This document shows, piece after piece, positions 38,101 to 50,566 of a stretch of 64,000 nt of DNA; positions within the stretch are counted from its first letter, which is position 1; each line of letters starts with the position of its first letter. The notes beneath the pieces are model-generated. The model was given only the letters and a program-made list of their open reading frames with translations, was not told the origin of the DNA and searched no databases. The position numbers and the translations under genes are program-made. This stretch comes from Nymphaea colorata (Eukaryota > Streptophyta > Magnoliopsida > Nymphaeales > Nymphaeaceae), in assembly GCF_008831285.2 (NCBI RefSeq), contig NC_045139.1, positions 31,097,706-31,161,705 on the forward strand, in the 5' to 3' direction.

Positions 38101-38616
38101 CGATTCCGACTTCGGCTGTCGCCACAGAAAGGTCTCGGAGAAAGCAAAACATGCGTGTGGAAATAAAACTAATGCCGGGCAGCCCAAGGCCTCAATTAGG
38201 CTCTTCGAAAGGTTGTTAAAAGTATCAGGTCAAAGATCCCTGAATGATTAAAGAGAGAAGTGGAAGGCAGGCAGACAGTGACAAAGGAGGAATAGAGAAA
38301 TTAAGCAGGTGGGACCTTAACGAAACTGTGATTGCTTACCAACAATTTAAAGGAAATTTACATCTCTTGAGCTTCAAATACGTTAAAAAAAGAAGCGAAA
38401 CAACAGTAAGAGGTTCGGGCTACTATTAAGAAGGAAAATATGTGACAAAAATACCATCTTACTTATTTACTGTAATGGATGAATGATGGTGAAAAAACTA
38501 CATACAGAAAACCAAAACAAGAAAAAAAGAAAAAACGAAAGAAAACAAGTGTAGAGAGAGAGAGAGAGAAAGCAAGCACAAATTGCAGTGTGGGGCACAG
38601 ATGATATACAGATACT
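35160..38616. other. Intergenic region, no gene seen
   Basis: AT-rich DNA with a short (TA)n tract at 36133-36152 and GATCCGAATCC-like repeat texture at about 36840-37110. The open frames at 36313-36579 (+) and 36373-36648 (-) overlap each other and have no domain. A 37-codon frame starting MAMAVEDLANF near 36257 also has no known relative. Confidence 0.45.
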
Positions 38617-41498
38617 TTAATCGAAAAACTCCCAGTTCAGCTTTGAGGAAGAGGAGGCAGGTGGCGGTGCAGGGGACGATTCAAAGGTCTCCCACTTGGT
38701 GGTGACGACAACAGCCGGCTGCTGCCTTCCTGGTGCTTGGTTGCTGGCAATCATTGAGTTGCGGAGCTTGATCGAATCAAGAGTCTCCACATACTTTTGC
38801 ACCCTCCTCACCTGCCGCATTCCACCGGAAATTCTCAGCATACATATTTTAGAAGAAAAAAGGCTTTTTAACTATCGAGGAAACGATGATATCAATGTGG
38901 TGGTGTAATCGTTGTTCAGATTTTTTTTTACCTGCATTCTCCTCTGCATTTTGACGTCGCCGTCCGCCATGATGCCGTCTAGCTTGATCAGCTGGGTCAT
39001 CAAGAGTTCGATCAAGCCAAGCACGTCTTTCTCAGCAACTTTTCCACCTCTGGAGGTGACTGACTCGAGAGAAGAGACCTGCATTGGACCACCCTCAATC
39101 GATATAAAACGAATTCGGGAAGCGACCGACCCAACGGAGACGAATGAATAAAGAAACAATATGTTAATGCTACCTGGCCTGCGAGCTTATCGACCTCTAG
39201 GCTGATCTCTGCAATGGCTTTCGCAGCCTTCTCCATCTTGGCATTCTTCCTCATCTCTAGGTACCTTCTCTCTAGGCTCTGGGGATCCTCCACGAGAACC
39301 ATCTTCGCCTTGTCTTTCACGCCAGTCATGTCTAGAAAAGCCTTCGAGTCCCTCTCCTTGTCTTTGAAAATAAGCTTCTGATCGTCGGGGTGCAGTCCCG
39401 TGTGCGAAGCCAGCAACTTCTTTAGCTCCCCTGAGAATCAAAGCAAGGCACCTCCCTTTTAGCTACCGATAGCGGCCATGCTTCATTTTCACATGCTTTT
39501 TACATTCCCACGGCAGCAGCCGGACAGGTTTTCAGATTGACAAGCCACCGAAAAGACTCAACCTTGGACATGGCGGTGCTGAAAAGAAAGGAATTATTCC
39601 AAGCCCTTTTGGGGAAGGACGAGGGAGGAAGGGAATGCAGACAAACAGCACGAGGGAAACACAATGGAATAACCCCTGCCGACGCTGGCGTTGTGTAAGC
39701 TACACTAAAGTTGATTGCAGCGTGAGAGACGGGGTCTCATTATGACCCCGAAGCGAGAGACGGGGCTGCACTTTGTTGCAAAGCAAGCCCTGTTTTCCAC
39801 CCCACAAAGGGAAAAAAGAAAAGGAACCGAACCGGAGACTGGCACATCTGTGCATGGCAAAAACAGAGACCAACATCTTATTGGCAAATGAAGCTTTTTA
39901 TGCAAAATTATCATCCAATCCCTTAACACTCGACCGTGATGTAACGTGCAAAACAAGAGAGACGGAGAGATAGAGCATTCTTTTGGTGAACACCTTCTAA
40001 GCTTTCTTTTTTCCTCTCAGTAGTTTTATTTCCCACGTCTAACTTAGAAACCTCATGTATGTACCTACCACGTTCTAATATTTCCTCACTGTAACAAGCA
40101 CCAATATCGGTCTTTTTCCAACTATCATAGTCCCCTTCGCCACCATCTTGGTCCTTGAGGCAATTACTCGCGTTAACTCTAAAGCTTCTTTGATTTTAAG
40201 GCTTTAGGTACAACCGTCTAGCAAGTCTGCCAAGGGTTTGTAGTTTCTCCCTGATACTTACTAGTTTGGCATGTAACGTATAAAGGCCTGACAGCAAAGA
40301 TGCATAAGAGCTCAGTAAAGACGACAGTAACGATGACCATAAGATACAGTTTTTGTGGCTCGGATGCCAATTACTCGGAGTTGCGCAAAAGGTGGGGACA
40401 GCTCACAGGAGAAAAATGCGCGATGGATATATCAAGTTCGTAACCACAAGGGAACAGTGTTTTCTTGTAATCGCAGGCTCCTTAACACCATGCAAGACTC
40501 AAATAGTAATAGTTAATGGTTGGGCCAATGTAGTAGCGTGATGAATGACGCTCAATTATTTGAATTTAGAAGAGGCCTTCAAAGCTGCCACCATAGCACT
40601 ATTTAATAGCAGGGACCGCAATTTCACTCTTTTATTCTGGAAATTGACCTTTCGCAAGAAGCCTTCTCGAAAGAACCATGAGTCTGAGGTGTGTGGTGCA
40701 CATAACAAGGCGTCCTAATTAGGTGAATGGTCGAATACGGTATCTCGAAAATCTTACGCAAAATTATAAACTGATAAATTACGATTCCCGCTTGCGTTAA
40801 AAGAGGAGGAGGAAAGACGAGAACATGTGAAAGAGCAGCAAAAAGGAGGTAAAATGAGGGGCCGCGTATGGGTGCTAACGTAAATTCGCTAAAAGCTAGG
40901 TAAAAGTAAAAGAGACCTGCATACTTTAGCTCGTACGCGGGCCATGGTAGATTCCATGATGGACGTATCGACGGGTGAATAATGGATGTCAACGAGCTGT
41001 GACTGGTCGTGTTCCAAAAGACAAACTGGTCTCTGGTCTCGACCATCGACACAGTACCAAGATCGAGCAATACGCCACTTGCGGGAACGAGAACTGAGCC
41101 GCAATTCTCGTTCCTTGGAGTGGGTCATCTCGGATTCAAGAATCCGGATTGGTGCATTAGCCGCTAGCAAAATCATAAGCACAAAAGGAGGGAGCGCAAA
41201 AATCTAGAGAGGCGATGGAAGGCGGACGGGAATCTGTAATAAGCAAATAACTGGTCCTAGTGAAGAAGTGTGTCTTACCGAATGTGGCTTGGGAGCTAAT
41301 GCGGACCTCGTGGTGGGCGGAGCCGTACTTCACTCGGACCCTGATGGTCGGAGCCGGGGCCTGGTCCGACCCTGAGGTCCTTTTCTGGACCAGCATTCCC
41401 CCGGGCCTCATCTCCCACTCCACTGAGTCGGTGCCAGCGGTGTTGCTCCCGTGCATCGTTGTCGTCGGAGACGCGCTCTTCACCCTCGTCCGCATCAT
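38617..41498 (-). CDS. BAG: BAG-family molecular chaperone regulator with ubiquitin-like domain
   Basis: BAG proteins bind the ATPase domain of Hsp70/Hsc70 and act as nucleotide-exchange cofactors; plant members of the BAG1-4 group add a ubiquitin-like domain and are linked to stress and cell death. Four exons in transcript order: 41498-41279, 39430-39174, 39078-38932 and 38811-38617. Splices are GT-AG and in phase and give 272 residues, within the range of this group. The start is the first of two adjacent ATGs (MMRTR). Residues about 51-120 form the ubiquitin-like fold (RVRVKYGSAHHEVRISSQAT, then GLHPDDQKLIFKDKERD). Residues about 123-222 form the BAG domain (ERRYLEMRKNAKMEKAAKAI, then LIELLMTQLIKLDGI and VRRVQKYVETLD). 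The C-terminus ends KLNWEFFD. Intron 1 is 1.85 kb; the others are about 100 bp. I cannot say which of BAG1-4 it matches best. Confidence 0.93.
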
Positions 41499-42380
41499 CT
41501 TTCTCCTGCTTTCGTTTTTCCCCTTTTGTAAGAAGATGAAAAAAGGACGCTACCTAGATCGGCGCTTCTCGCTCTCCTTTTCTATCCGAGGCAACACGGA
41601 AATGGCGAGTTGCCCTGCAGCTCTCCGCTTTCCCTCAGGCGAGTGATAGCAGCTAGTTCGAACCCCGAAAGCAAGAGAAGTTCCTGCTGAATCGGCAGAC
41701 CGGAAATCCGCGTCTAGCTGGCTTCACCTTCAAGCCGGAAAACCAGATCCGCCCTAAATAATCACCAATCCCTCCCTTACATGGAACCTACAAGCCTTCC
41801 TCCCGAAGCATGCCCGATCACCGCTTCCCCTGCCGACAAACGACCGCACCTCGGCAGAATCCGGCTATCCACTCTGCGAATCTCCTCCAGAACCCGTCGT
41901 CCGTCAATGCAGGGACTCACCGAGGAAACCCCAAGGAAATCGACGCGGCCGCCCCGCGGATAATCCGCCTCTAGTCGCCACAAAGGGCCACCGCCGCCTC
42001 CGCCAGCCAGCAGAGTCAGATCCTCCCGGACTTAAACAGCGCCTCGCGGAGTGGCCTAACAAGCCGGAGAGACGCCGGAAAAAAAGGGGCCGCCGGACTC
42101 CTTCCCAGATCCGAAGGCGATTGAGAGAATGCCCGTGAGTCCACCCCTCCCAAGCGACAAAACCTGCAGCCCCCCGATGGACGGACGGCGGCCGCCTTCA
42201 GTTTCCGTAATTTTCACTTCGGACGCGGTGTCTCTCCCGCCTCTCCGACCAAAATCACGGCCAGCAATGCCGCACGGATCGGCCACAATCAGATTCCAGA
42301 ACCACGAGGAAGAAAAAAAAATACGGGAAAAAGAAAAAGGAAAAAACTTCCTCCCCTTGAGTCCGCCCACGGAGAAGCGG
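41499..42380 (-). other. GC-rich 5' leader region of BAG
   Basis: This GC-rich stretch lies between the candidate TATA box and the BAG start codon. Open frames on both strands (for example 42056-42427 on -) have no domain. It most likely holds the untranslated leader and perhaps a leader intron. Confidence 0.45.
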
Positions 42381-42447
42381 CCTTTATAAGAGAGAGAGAG
42401 AGATGATATCCAGCATATAGAGTCCAAGTAAGGAATATAGACACGTG
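42381..42447 (-). promoter_or_regulatory. Candidate BAG promoter: G-box/ABRE and TATA box
   Basis: Read on -, a perfect CACGTG core at 42442-42447, in the context GACACGTGTC, lies about 55 bp upstream of TATAAAG at 42382-42388. ACGTGTC matches the abscisic-acid response element core bound by bZIP factors, and a TATA box this close suggests a core promoter with transcription starting near 42355. The start codon is about 850 bp further on, so the leader is long or contains an intron; a possible donor (CTCG then GTGAGTCC) lies near 41918. Confidence 0.45.
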
Positions 42448-44985
42448 TCGGTTAGTGGGGAAGCTTAAAGGCTTCGCCAAAACTCGGGGCATTTTCTCGC
42501 CGATTTCCTCGCCGGGAACATCTTGCCGGTTATCGATTTTACTTATAGACCAAAATGCCCTCCGACCTTGTACGAGAGGGGGCACTTGAGAGCAGCGGCG
42601 CCGACTGCGCGGGTCCACGGGGGGATGACCGCTTTGTCCCTTGTGCTCCTGGGGCTCTGCTGTCCGGAACTTCAAGTTCTGGACAGATCAGATCCATCAG
42701 CATGTCGCATGTCCCACAGACTGGTTACTGTCCAGTGTCCCCCTAGGTTTTGGCCTGCTTACTATCATGGATGCAGATGGATTCTATATACATTTCATTA
42801 TCGATCCATTTTCAATGCCTTTAGATTCAATCATTGACCTAATTTGGATTTGGTTTGCAATCCTTGAACTGAATTGAAGTCTGTCTTTAATATCCAACGA
42901 AGGTTCGAGCTAAGTATGTGACACTCTTCTGTCAGACTCATTCAAAATCCAGTTTCCGAAAATCAAAGTTCGAATCTAAGTTCAAATCCAGATTTGATGC
43001 GAAAAAATTGAATTTGGGTCCAACGTCAAATCTAAGTTTACTTCAATCCCAAGTTCAAGGTATTGGCAACACTTTCACCAGACTCTTTTGTCCAGATTTT
43101 CTTTTGAACACTACGAGGCAGTTGATGATCCAGTAAAATCCAAGATCTTCTCAAAATTGGATACTGTAGTATCCAAGATTACAACTTTGGGCAATGGGCT
43201 TGGAAAATTTTGAGATCCAAATCATGATTTTTACCAAGTAGGGGGCAGCTTCTCTTTAAAACCACGATGCTAAGCTTGGACATGGCAAAATAATCAATTT
43301 GACTATACACATTATATAGTTATTGGAAATATATATGCGTCGTCTCATACACAAAAAATTACCTGAGGCTTCTTGTATAACTAATGTAATATTGCCTATT
43401 GTGCCAAAGTTTAATCTCATATCAAAGATGCTTAGAAATTTTTTAGGGTTTATAAGGGAAACATGGCTAAATAATTAGTTGTTCTCGTTCCTAACCCTGG
43501 AGTTGTTGGGGTCGGGTTAGGATCCATCAAGAAAGGGTGGAGATGCAGCACCTTGTTACAAGAAAGTTTAGTTCCACATAAAAGTTATTTGAAATTTTAG
43601 ATTGTCTATAAGGGGGTTGCTTAATTATTAGTGGTTCTAGCTTTTATCCTTTTTAAGAGAAGAACCAAAGTTGGTAAAGGTCAAATTGGGATATGCCGAA
43701 CTTGAAGCCTAAACTCGACATGAGAGTTGTTTGAGCTGTCTTATTTACTACCTTTTTGGTGTCCAAACTGAAACTAAGTCGTGAAGGCCAGACACTTGAT
43801 TAGTTTTGAGCAAGTGATAGTTTCAATTTTGACCTTTTTTTGGGTTCAAGGGGCAAAGTGTAGCTGGCCGAGCTGACAAACCAACGAAAGCTTAGTCATC
43901 AAGTCCATTCCGGTAGGCCTCCTAGGTCCAGTAGCAGTCCTGGAGTAAAGAGAAGTTGATTCGACCTCTCATCAAATCACCTATTTGGTCTTTTCTGCCG
44001 GAATACCTTTTTACATCCTTCCTCTAGTCAGGTAATTCTAAAGACAATAGTTACTTTTTTGTTGGACTATATTGTTTTTTTTCTTTTTTCTTAATAAATA
44101 GATGCCTCAATGGAATGGAATTCTTATCTTAACGTACAAGACACAGAAACACATATGTGGCAATATATAAGCTTATGTATATGTATATATTGGGTGAGAG
44201 GTGACTTTACTATCAAGAGTCATTTAGCTCACTCGTGAAGGCAATCAGATCCATCACGAAGAATTGGTGAGAAAAAAACAAAGCGAAAAACATCTGAACT
44301 AATACATGATATTTTTTTTCTCGTTTTTTTCTCAACCATCCATTATGATGAATTAAATAATCCTCACAAATGGGGTTGATTGACTATGAATAGTGACAAT
44401 GACTATTCACTTTATATAGACATAGCTTTGTTGATTTATTTATTAAAGAGATTGACTCATGTGCCAAAAGTTATTAAATAGATGAAAGTAAATTTTCACC
44501 AATTTTAAGCATTCGGTGAAAATTAAATGTGGGGACAACCTTTAACTTCTCTCTTTTGTTATGTCAAACAAGAAGAAATTGTTGCTAGAATCTAATTTCG
44601 CTTCCTCTTTATATACATGTATATATGAATAAGTAGTGTACTCTAGGCATCAGATATAAAAAATATGACATATAAACAAGCTTTTGAATACTAATTTAGT
44701 ATAAACCATGTCTAAACTCAAGTTGGTTACGTGAAAAATATTATTTTTTTACCATCAAAACGTTGATGTGAGAATTGCAATTAAACTAAAAAAATAATTA
44801 CCTTAATATATGTGTACAATCAAATGTCTCTCAAGATAATATCTGTAAGATTAGATTGTAGAAAGGTACTTTAATAGTTCATTTAAAAAAGGAGAAATAA
44901 AAAGCTACTTGAGTTGTTGGGATTACAGATTTCTCAAATAAATAAATAGATAAATATAAAGGATAATATATAATTTTAAGGTCAC
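42448..44985. other. Intergenic region, no gene seen
   Basis: The first 250 bp are GC-rich upstream flank of BAG. After that the DNA becomes AT-rich, with CAAATCCAGATTTGA-like repeat texture at 42780-43060. No protein or RNA gene can be supported. Confidence 0.45.
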
Positions 44986-45360
44986 GTGGGCGGCAGTCTG
45001 AAAAATATCGGGACTTTTTGGAGCCGAGAAATTGCTGTCGGTTCGCTAAAAATGGTTAAAATGTCAAAATATCGACGTCTACGGAAAGGCCGTTTTCTTC
45101 AGTGTTCCGCCACGAAGAAATCGGCGATGAATTGCCGCCGATCTTTCCAACCACCACGGCATCCGGACCCGTCCGCGTTTGACCGAAACCTAACCCGAAC
45201 CACCGACACTCTCCACCCTCCCCGCTTACCACGGATCAACGGCATCGCGGCGTCCGCCTACCGGCGTGGCGCCTTTTGCTCCGTCCATCTGAAGGGACCG
45301 GAAAGGGACCACGCAACTTCACACCAGTAGAAAGCCACGAAAGAAAGGGAAGGGGACGAC
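44986..45360. other. Isolated GC-rich island, unknown
   Basis: About 370 bp of clearly higher G+C with many CG dinucleotides sit abruptly in AT-rich DNA. A 114-codon open frame on + (44986-45330) runs through it, but it is Arg- and Ser-rich in the way random GC-rich DNA is and has no known domain. It could be an orphan promoter or exon remnant. Confidence 0.35.
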
Positions 45361-45491
45361 CACCCTCCCCCAAAATCAATTATTCTAATCAAACCCTTTT
45401 CTTTTCCACTACTTTAACTATGAACTAATTAACTATTTTATTTCCCTTTTTTCTTATTATTTTATTGCTACTAGACCAATTAACAGCGACT

Positions 45492-45580
45492 AAGATTTAT
45501 TTTTTCTTTTTTGAACAATTTAACACACACTAACACACAAAGATTTATTTTTTCTTTTTTGAACAATTTAACACACACTA

Positions 45581-45618
<38 letters not shown>
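45492..45618. repeat. 48-bp tandem duplication followed by (CA)n(TA)n
   Basis: A unit beginning AAGATTTATTTTTTCTTTTT occurs at 45492 and again at 45540, each ending in ACACACTAACACAC; a CA run and a TA tract to 45618 follow. Confidence 0.9.
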
Positions 45619-46683
45619 GCTTTCTCTCTCCATTTGTTATAAAATGAAAGTACTGGTGTGATTAAATATGTGACTGCTTTTTCTATAAAACATTAAAACA
45701 CCTTGGTCAATGCGCAATCATAAAGCGCGGATTGATTGACGACTTAAGAAGGTAGCTGGATCAATATGCTCCAATTTTTTCTACTCCGAGAGTGAATAAA
45801 ATGACATACGACAATATTTTAAAAATTTGGGTAGCACCAATCTCAGATTTGCAATGTTGTTAATGTGGGTATCATTGACCTATATCCCTTTATTTTTAAT
45901 TTTGAATTATTTTTTTTTAAAATATCTTAATCGACAAAAATCATCATAATTCATATATATATATATATATATATGGTGGGTAAGCTTTTAAATCAACTTT
46001 TGCTTTATATGGCTGCAACTACCCATCATGATGTCATATAGATATATTTTTCTCCCATTTAGGAGCTAAATGTCGGTTTGCTTAGGACTTGTCTTTTTAT
46101 GCGAAGCATAAAAAAGAAGTGGGACAGAGAGTCGAGAAAAAGATGTCTCGGGCCTCACCTTACAAATTGCAATAGAGAGTGAAGGCGTTTGGAAATTTCT
46201 TCCTTTCCCTTTCTTTTTTAATGCTTTGGTTCACATAAGAAGACAAAAGGAATGACATAAACAAAGGGGCCTCGAAATGATGCATAAGAAGTACGATTGT
46301 CCTCGGCTCCTTCGGGCTTTAGGCGTAGCCCGTAGGGTTGTTCATCTTCTAATCCCCATCTTCAATTAAGAAGTTCTTTTTTTTTTTTTTTTTTAAATAT
46401 TTTATAATATTTTACTTTTATTCTGTTTCGCAACCTTCTCGATCCCATTAAATGTATTCCGCCAAGTTCAGATTCCAATGATAAAACTTACTGTTTTGGA
46501 GCACTTTATTATAAGATTATTGTTAAGTTTCTTTTATATGTAATAAAATGTCGGCGGGTTAAGATCAAGTAATTTTGCATTCTAAATTTAAAAACAGTCG
46601 CTACATAGGCATTAAAGATAGTTTGTGATGAAATAATGCCTCTTACTGTTCTTAATTTCAGCAATCCAACAACATTCATCACT

Positions 46684-46724
<41 letters not shown>

Positions 46725-48088
46725 GAGAGCAATATATGAGCAATTGCCCAGATGAAGCCGCAAAAAGAAAAATATATATTTTTATATTGATACCTTACAA
46801 CAAATTTTTCTCATTTAGAAGTCGATGTTTCATAAAAATTTAAAATTTTATTACTGGTTTCGAAATTTTTGGTTCCGGCCCTCTGGCTGTATATAACGAG
46901 GGAGTGACAAATTAAGTCCGTCTCCTTCTGCAAGTGGTAAAACCGCACATTATATTTTAAGGTTCATTTGGAAAAACAACTACAAGTATTCGGTTGCTTA
47001 AAAACGCAAAACTTTAACGTGAAATTAAATTTTTTTGGACATTTTATGTGAATTCTAGAAGCTAAGGAAAATTCATACCCTTGAGGTTAATATGTCATTA
47101 ACTTTTCACATATTTGAAAAAACACAAGTTGAATTCTGTGGATTCGTAATGTTTTCATTATTAAGGTAAATAGATTGTTCACCAACACCCGAAAGGGTTA
47201 GGTAAGATCAATCTCAAAATCAAAATGTAGCTCGACTTAATTTATTTTATAAGTTTATGATACAAAAAATATTGAGTTGTCTAAATAATTGGGTGTTAAG
47301 ATTTAATTACTATATTTTATATATATATATATATATATAAAATTCTCTTACCAACCATTACGAAGTAGACGGTTCATTATTTTTAATATTTCGGGGTATC
47401 TACATGGATCAGGCACGGTTTCTGCCTCATCTTTTGAAACGTAAAGATTTTCAAAAGTTGTCGGTGATCGAAATTGCCTCCGTCTGCTTGCTGCAATTGG
47501 TTGATGGAGATGCTTTTCCTTTAAAAAGATGAATCCGTTCTTATCGACAAAGTGATGTGACCAGAAAATTTTAAATCAAATTTAAAAAAAATGCAAAATG
47601 AAACACACTCTCTCACGTGTCCGTTAGCAAAAGCTAGTTGATTTTTGTTTTCATTTTTTTTTAGAAATAAAATACCATATCTGTAATTCGTATGATTGAT
47701 CAGCAGGGACCGTTTAGTATATTATCGTTCTTGTGATATCCAAGCGCAAATATTTTTTAACAATAAAAATGAACACATACTTTTTTTTTTAATAAAAAAA
47801 ACAAAATTGGGGAGTTCATTTTTTTTTTATTTCAAAAAATAGTACGCACAGTGGACGGCAAGGTGATCTACTTAAAGGGATGATTGTTGTCACGACCAAA
47901 TGCATGGCTCTTTTGGAGCGTAAAAATGTTCCGAAGCAAAGTTTGTAAACTCCAGGGGGCTGAGGAGTACAAGGTAAGCTACGACCTCTTCGGGGCAATG
48001 AAAAAATAACCACTCGCCCAGAATAAGACAATGATCCTCTAGCTTCTCATATGCGTTGGGCCTCCATGATTGGACTGAGCTCAAGCTG
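45619..48088. other. AT-rich spacer with microsatellites, no gene seen
   Basis: (AT)n tracts occur at about 45955-45974, 46686-46717 and 47317-47339, and a poly-T run near 46378-46394. The open frames at 47816-48084 on - have no domain. Confidence 0.45.
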
Positions 48089-48110
48089 ACTAGAACATTT
48101 CAACTCATTT

Positions 48111-48175
<65 letters not shown>

Positions 48176-48206
48176 CTAGAACATTTCAACTCATTTATAA
48201 ATTATA
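48089..48206. repeat. Long (AT)n tract bracketed by a direct repeat
   Basis: ACTAGAACATTTCAACTCAT followed by TTATAAATTATATA occurs at 48089 and at 48175, on either side of about 27 AT units (48118-48173). The second copy leads into another short AT run. The arrangement suggests a duplication whose first AT run later expanded. Confidence 0.9.
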
Positions 48207-48508
48207 TATATATATATTTATATTTACTTAGAAAAGCCATAAGAATGAATGATTATATCGGTCTTAATTGGCTCTAATTAGTGCCTTGGGGATGTGCTCG
48301 GAAGATCACTCGAAGCAGCAACGGCGGATAGGAGAAGGGTGTGATGAATTCGTTATGTGTCACAATTTCTAGAGAGCTGGCCTTCCGTCCCTTTCATCCT
48401 CTCAGTGAGAGCTGCCACTTTCGTGCATTTGCAAGCTACTCCACAGATGGGGAGCTGGACTGAAAGCAACCTTTGCTCATTCTCCTACCTATCGTCTCTT
48501 TGCTGGCC

Positions 48509-48510
<2 letters not shown>

Positions 48511-48597
<87 letters not shown>
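48511..48597. repeat. Compound (AT)n(GA)n microsatellite
   Basis: About 28 AT units are followed by about 15 GA units, the same AT-then-GA order as at 3453-3643. Confidence 0.95.
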
Positions 48598-48600
<3 letters not shown>

Positions 48601-48639
48601 AAACCAGATTACTTGGGCAGGAACGTGGAGTCAAGGTAG

Positions 48640-48790
48640 GGCTCGCATGGACCTTGGCCCTGCATCAATTTTTTTTTTTTATAAAAAATGTACATGTAAA
48701 TTTTAAAAAATTTCGTTTGTTTTATATAGAAATTTTGAAAAATGATATTTGGGCTCTAATCAAAATTTAAAAACTTTAATTCTGCATGTC
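48640..48790 (-). repeat. Dispersed repeat, member 2 of the three-copy family
   Basis: Its reverse complement matches 10490-10680, including CAAATATCATTTTTCAAAAT and AAATTTACATGTA with a poly-T. It lies directly after the microsatellite at 48511-48597. Confidence 0.6.
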
Positions 48791-49900
48791 TCATGAAACA
48801 TTTCTAGCTCCTCTCCTGTACTTGGGTAAAAGCAAAATCAGACCTATTAAAACTAATTATTAAAGTTTTTTTTTTTTTTTACAATGTAAGCTTATAGATG
48901 CGATCTTAAAGAGTATTTTGGAGAGAAACTCATATTCAGTTAGTTGTTTTTTATTTAAAGAATATTTTTTAAATAATAAAAAAGGAGTGGCTTTTATAAC
49001 ATGAAAACTTTGATGGTATATTAAATTTATTTATTTTTTTTACGAAAAATGGGTTTAATTTAAAACAAGATTTACATTCAATTAGTAGTATGAACACATT
49101 AGAAGATTCATATAAAAAAGTTGGTAAAAACGAGACTAATTGGTAAGAGGTAAAATCCAGATCCATTAATATACAAAAAGTTATCAAAATTGGCCAATTG
49201 AAAAGTGGCATGCGTCAATGTCAAACCATTTTTCAAAATATGTTTAATTTGAACTCTTTTTTATACATTTTTCATTTTACAGGTGTCTTTTATTACAATT
49301 TTGGGCGGTTCTCAAAGATTCAGTTCGCAAACTGATTTCACAAAAAAGTTGTACTCTTTAAAGAAGCTTTCTGTTCGAAGATGAGAGACGGGAAGAAACG
49401 TCTTGCTGCTGCCGACGATGAAGAAGAGAGAGCAACACAACAACTACATTTTTCAGTGCAGGAATCTTGCCTTGTAATGAACAGTTGCCATTTACTATTA
49501 TTATTTATTGTTATTATTATTACTATTATTCATTGATGTACTTAGTAGACGTAATGAATAGTTCCTTGTGGAAAGTATAGTTCCTCATGGTAGATATTTT
49601 GTACAATTTATAAATGTTCCAAGTTTCAGAGGGCCATATATTTAATAATAAGTTCTGCCAACATTAGAAGCCCAAGCAACTTGTTGGTGCCAGAAATTTA
49701 TGATTTCCAACAAATTTTCTTCCTCTGCTTCTCAAGAAACAGCAAGATCGAGGGGTGTGGCTATAGATGATAAGGCGGCCCACACTAAAGGGATCCCCGA
49801 TGTGTTACTCATTTGGGCTACACCAATGTGGTCCTCATTTGGATCGCAAACGGTGGCAAACACGACCTTCGAGTTGAAAGATGTACCTACCAGAATGGAC

Positions 49901-49981
<81 letters not shown>

Positions 49982-50389
49982 CATACTACTGCTTGATTTT
50001 TCATGTGGCGTATGGCTATTGACTAAAATAGCTTTAGTTTACATTGAAAAAGAATTTTTTTTGTAAAGGTAAAATTAGAAAAGAAAGAAAGTAAAATAAA
50101 AACTATAGAAGACATTTCTTTTTAATAAATTATCAAAATATCCTTCCTTCCTTTACTACACACGATGCGCTCAATGCACGTAACTTTTCTCCCCGTTTAC
50201 ACCCAAAGACCACTTGAGAATGCATATATCCTTATCTCATCTACAGCAAGCTCGAAAACTTAGCCATGCCTCAAGCTCCTTGCGGTCCCTCGAGTTTTCT
50301 TTATACTTGAGGGGGAAGCACCCTACACAGTTTGCCCAAATTTGTTTAGGAATGTGCTCAATCTGAACCGTTTCCCTGTTATGCGGTAG
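48791..50389. other. AT-rich spacer with a very long AT tract, no gene seen
   Basis: At 49903-49973 there are about 35 AT units followed by a short TG run, among the longest in the window. A small frame from 49381 (MRDGKKRLAAADDEEE) has no known relative. Otherwise nothing is recognisable. Confidence 0.5.
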
Positions 50390-50566
50390 CCTAGCTACAT
50401 ATATGCTAGCATGGGCAATTGCTCACGTCAGCAACAAAATTTTTTATTTATTTTTACATAGATTTCTTATAATTATTTACTTATTTGTATACGTTGTGCC
50501 CTTCAAAAATAAGAATTTCTATAACAATGCTCCATAGCAAAAAAATTTCTGACTCCGCCACTGGCC
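50390..50566 (+). repeat. Dispersed repeat ending in a GGCGGAGTCAG-type terminus
   Basis: It resembles the 5' part of both units at 33000-35159 (TAGCTACATATATGCTAGCA, a GGGCAATTGC core, TTATAATTATTTACTTAT and TTGTGCCC). It ends AAATTTCTGACTCCGCCACT, whose reverse complement is a terminus also seen at 52362 and 57893. It is probably a non-autonomous element. Confidence 0.55.
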
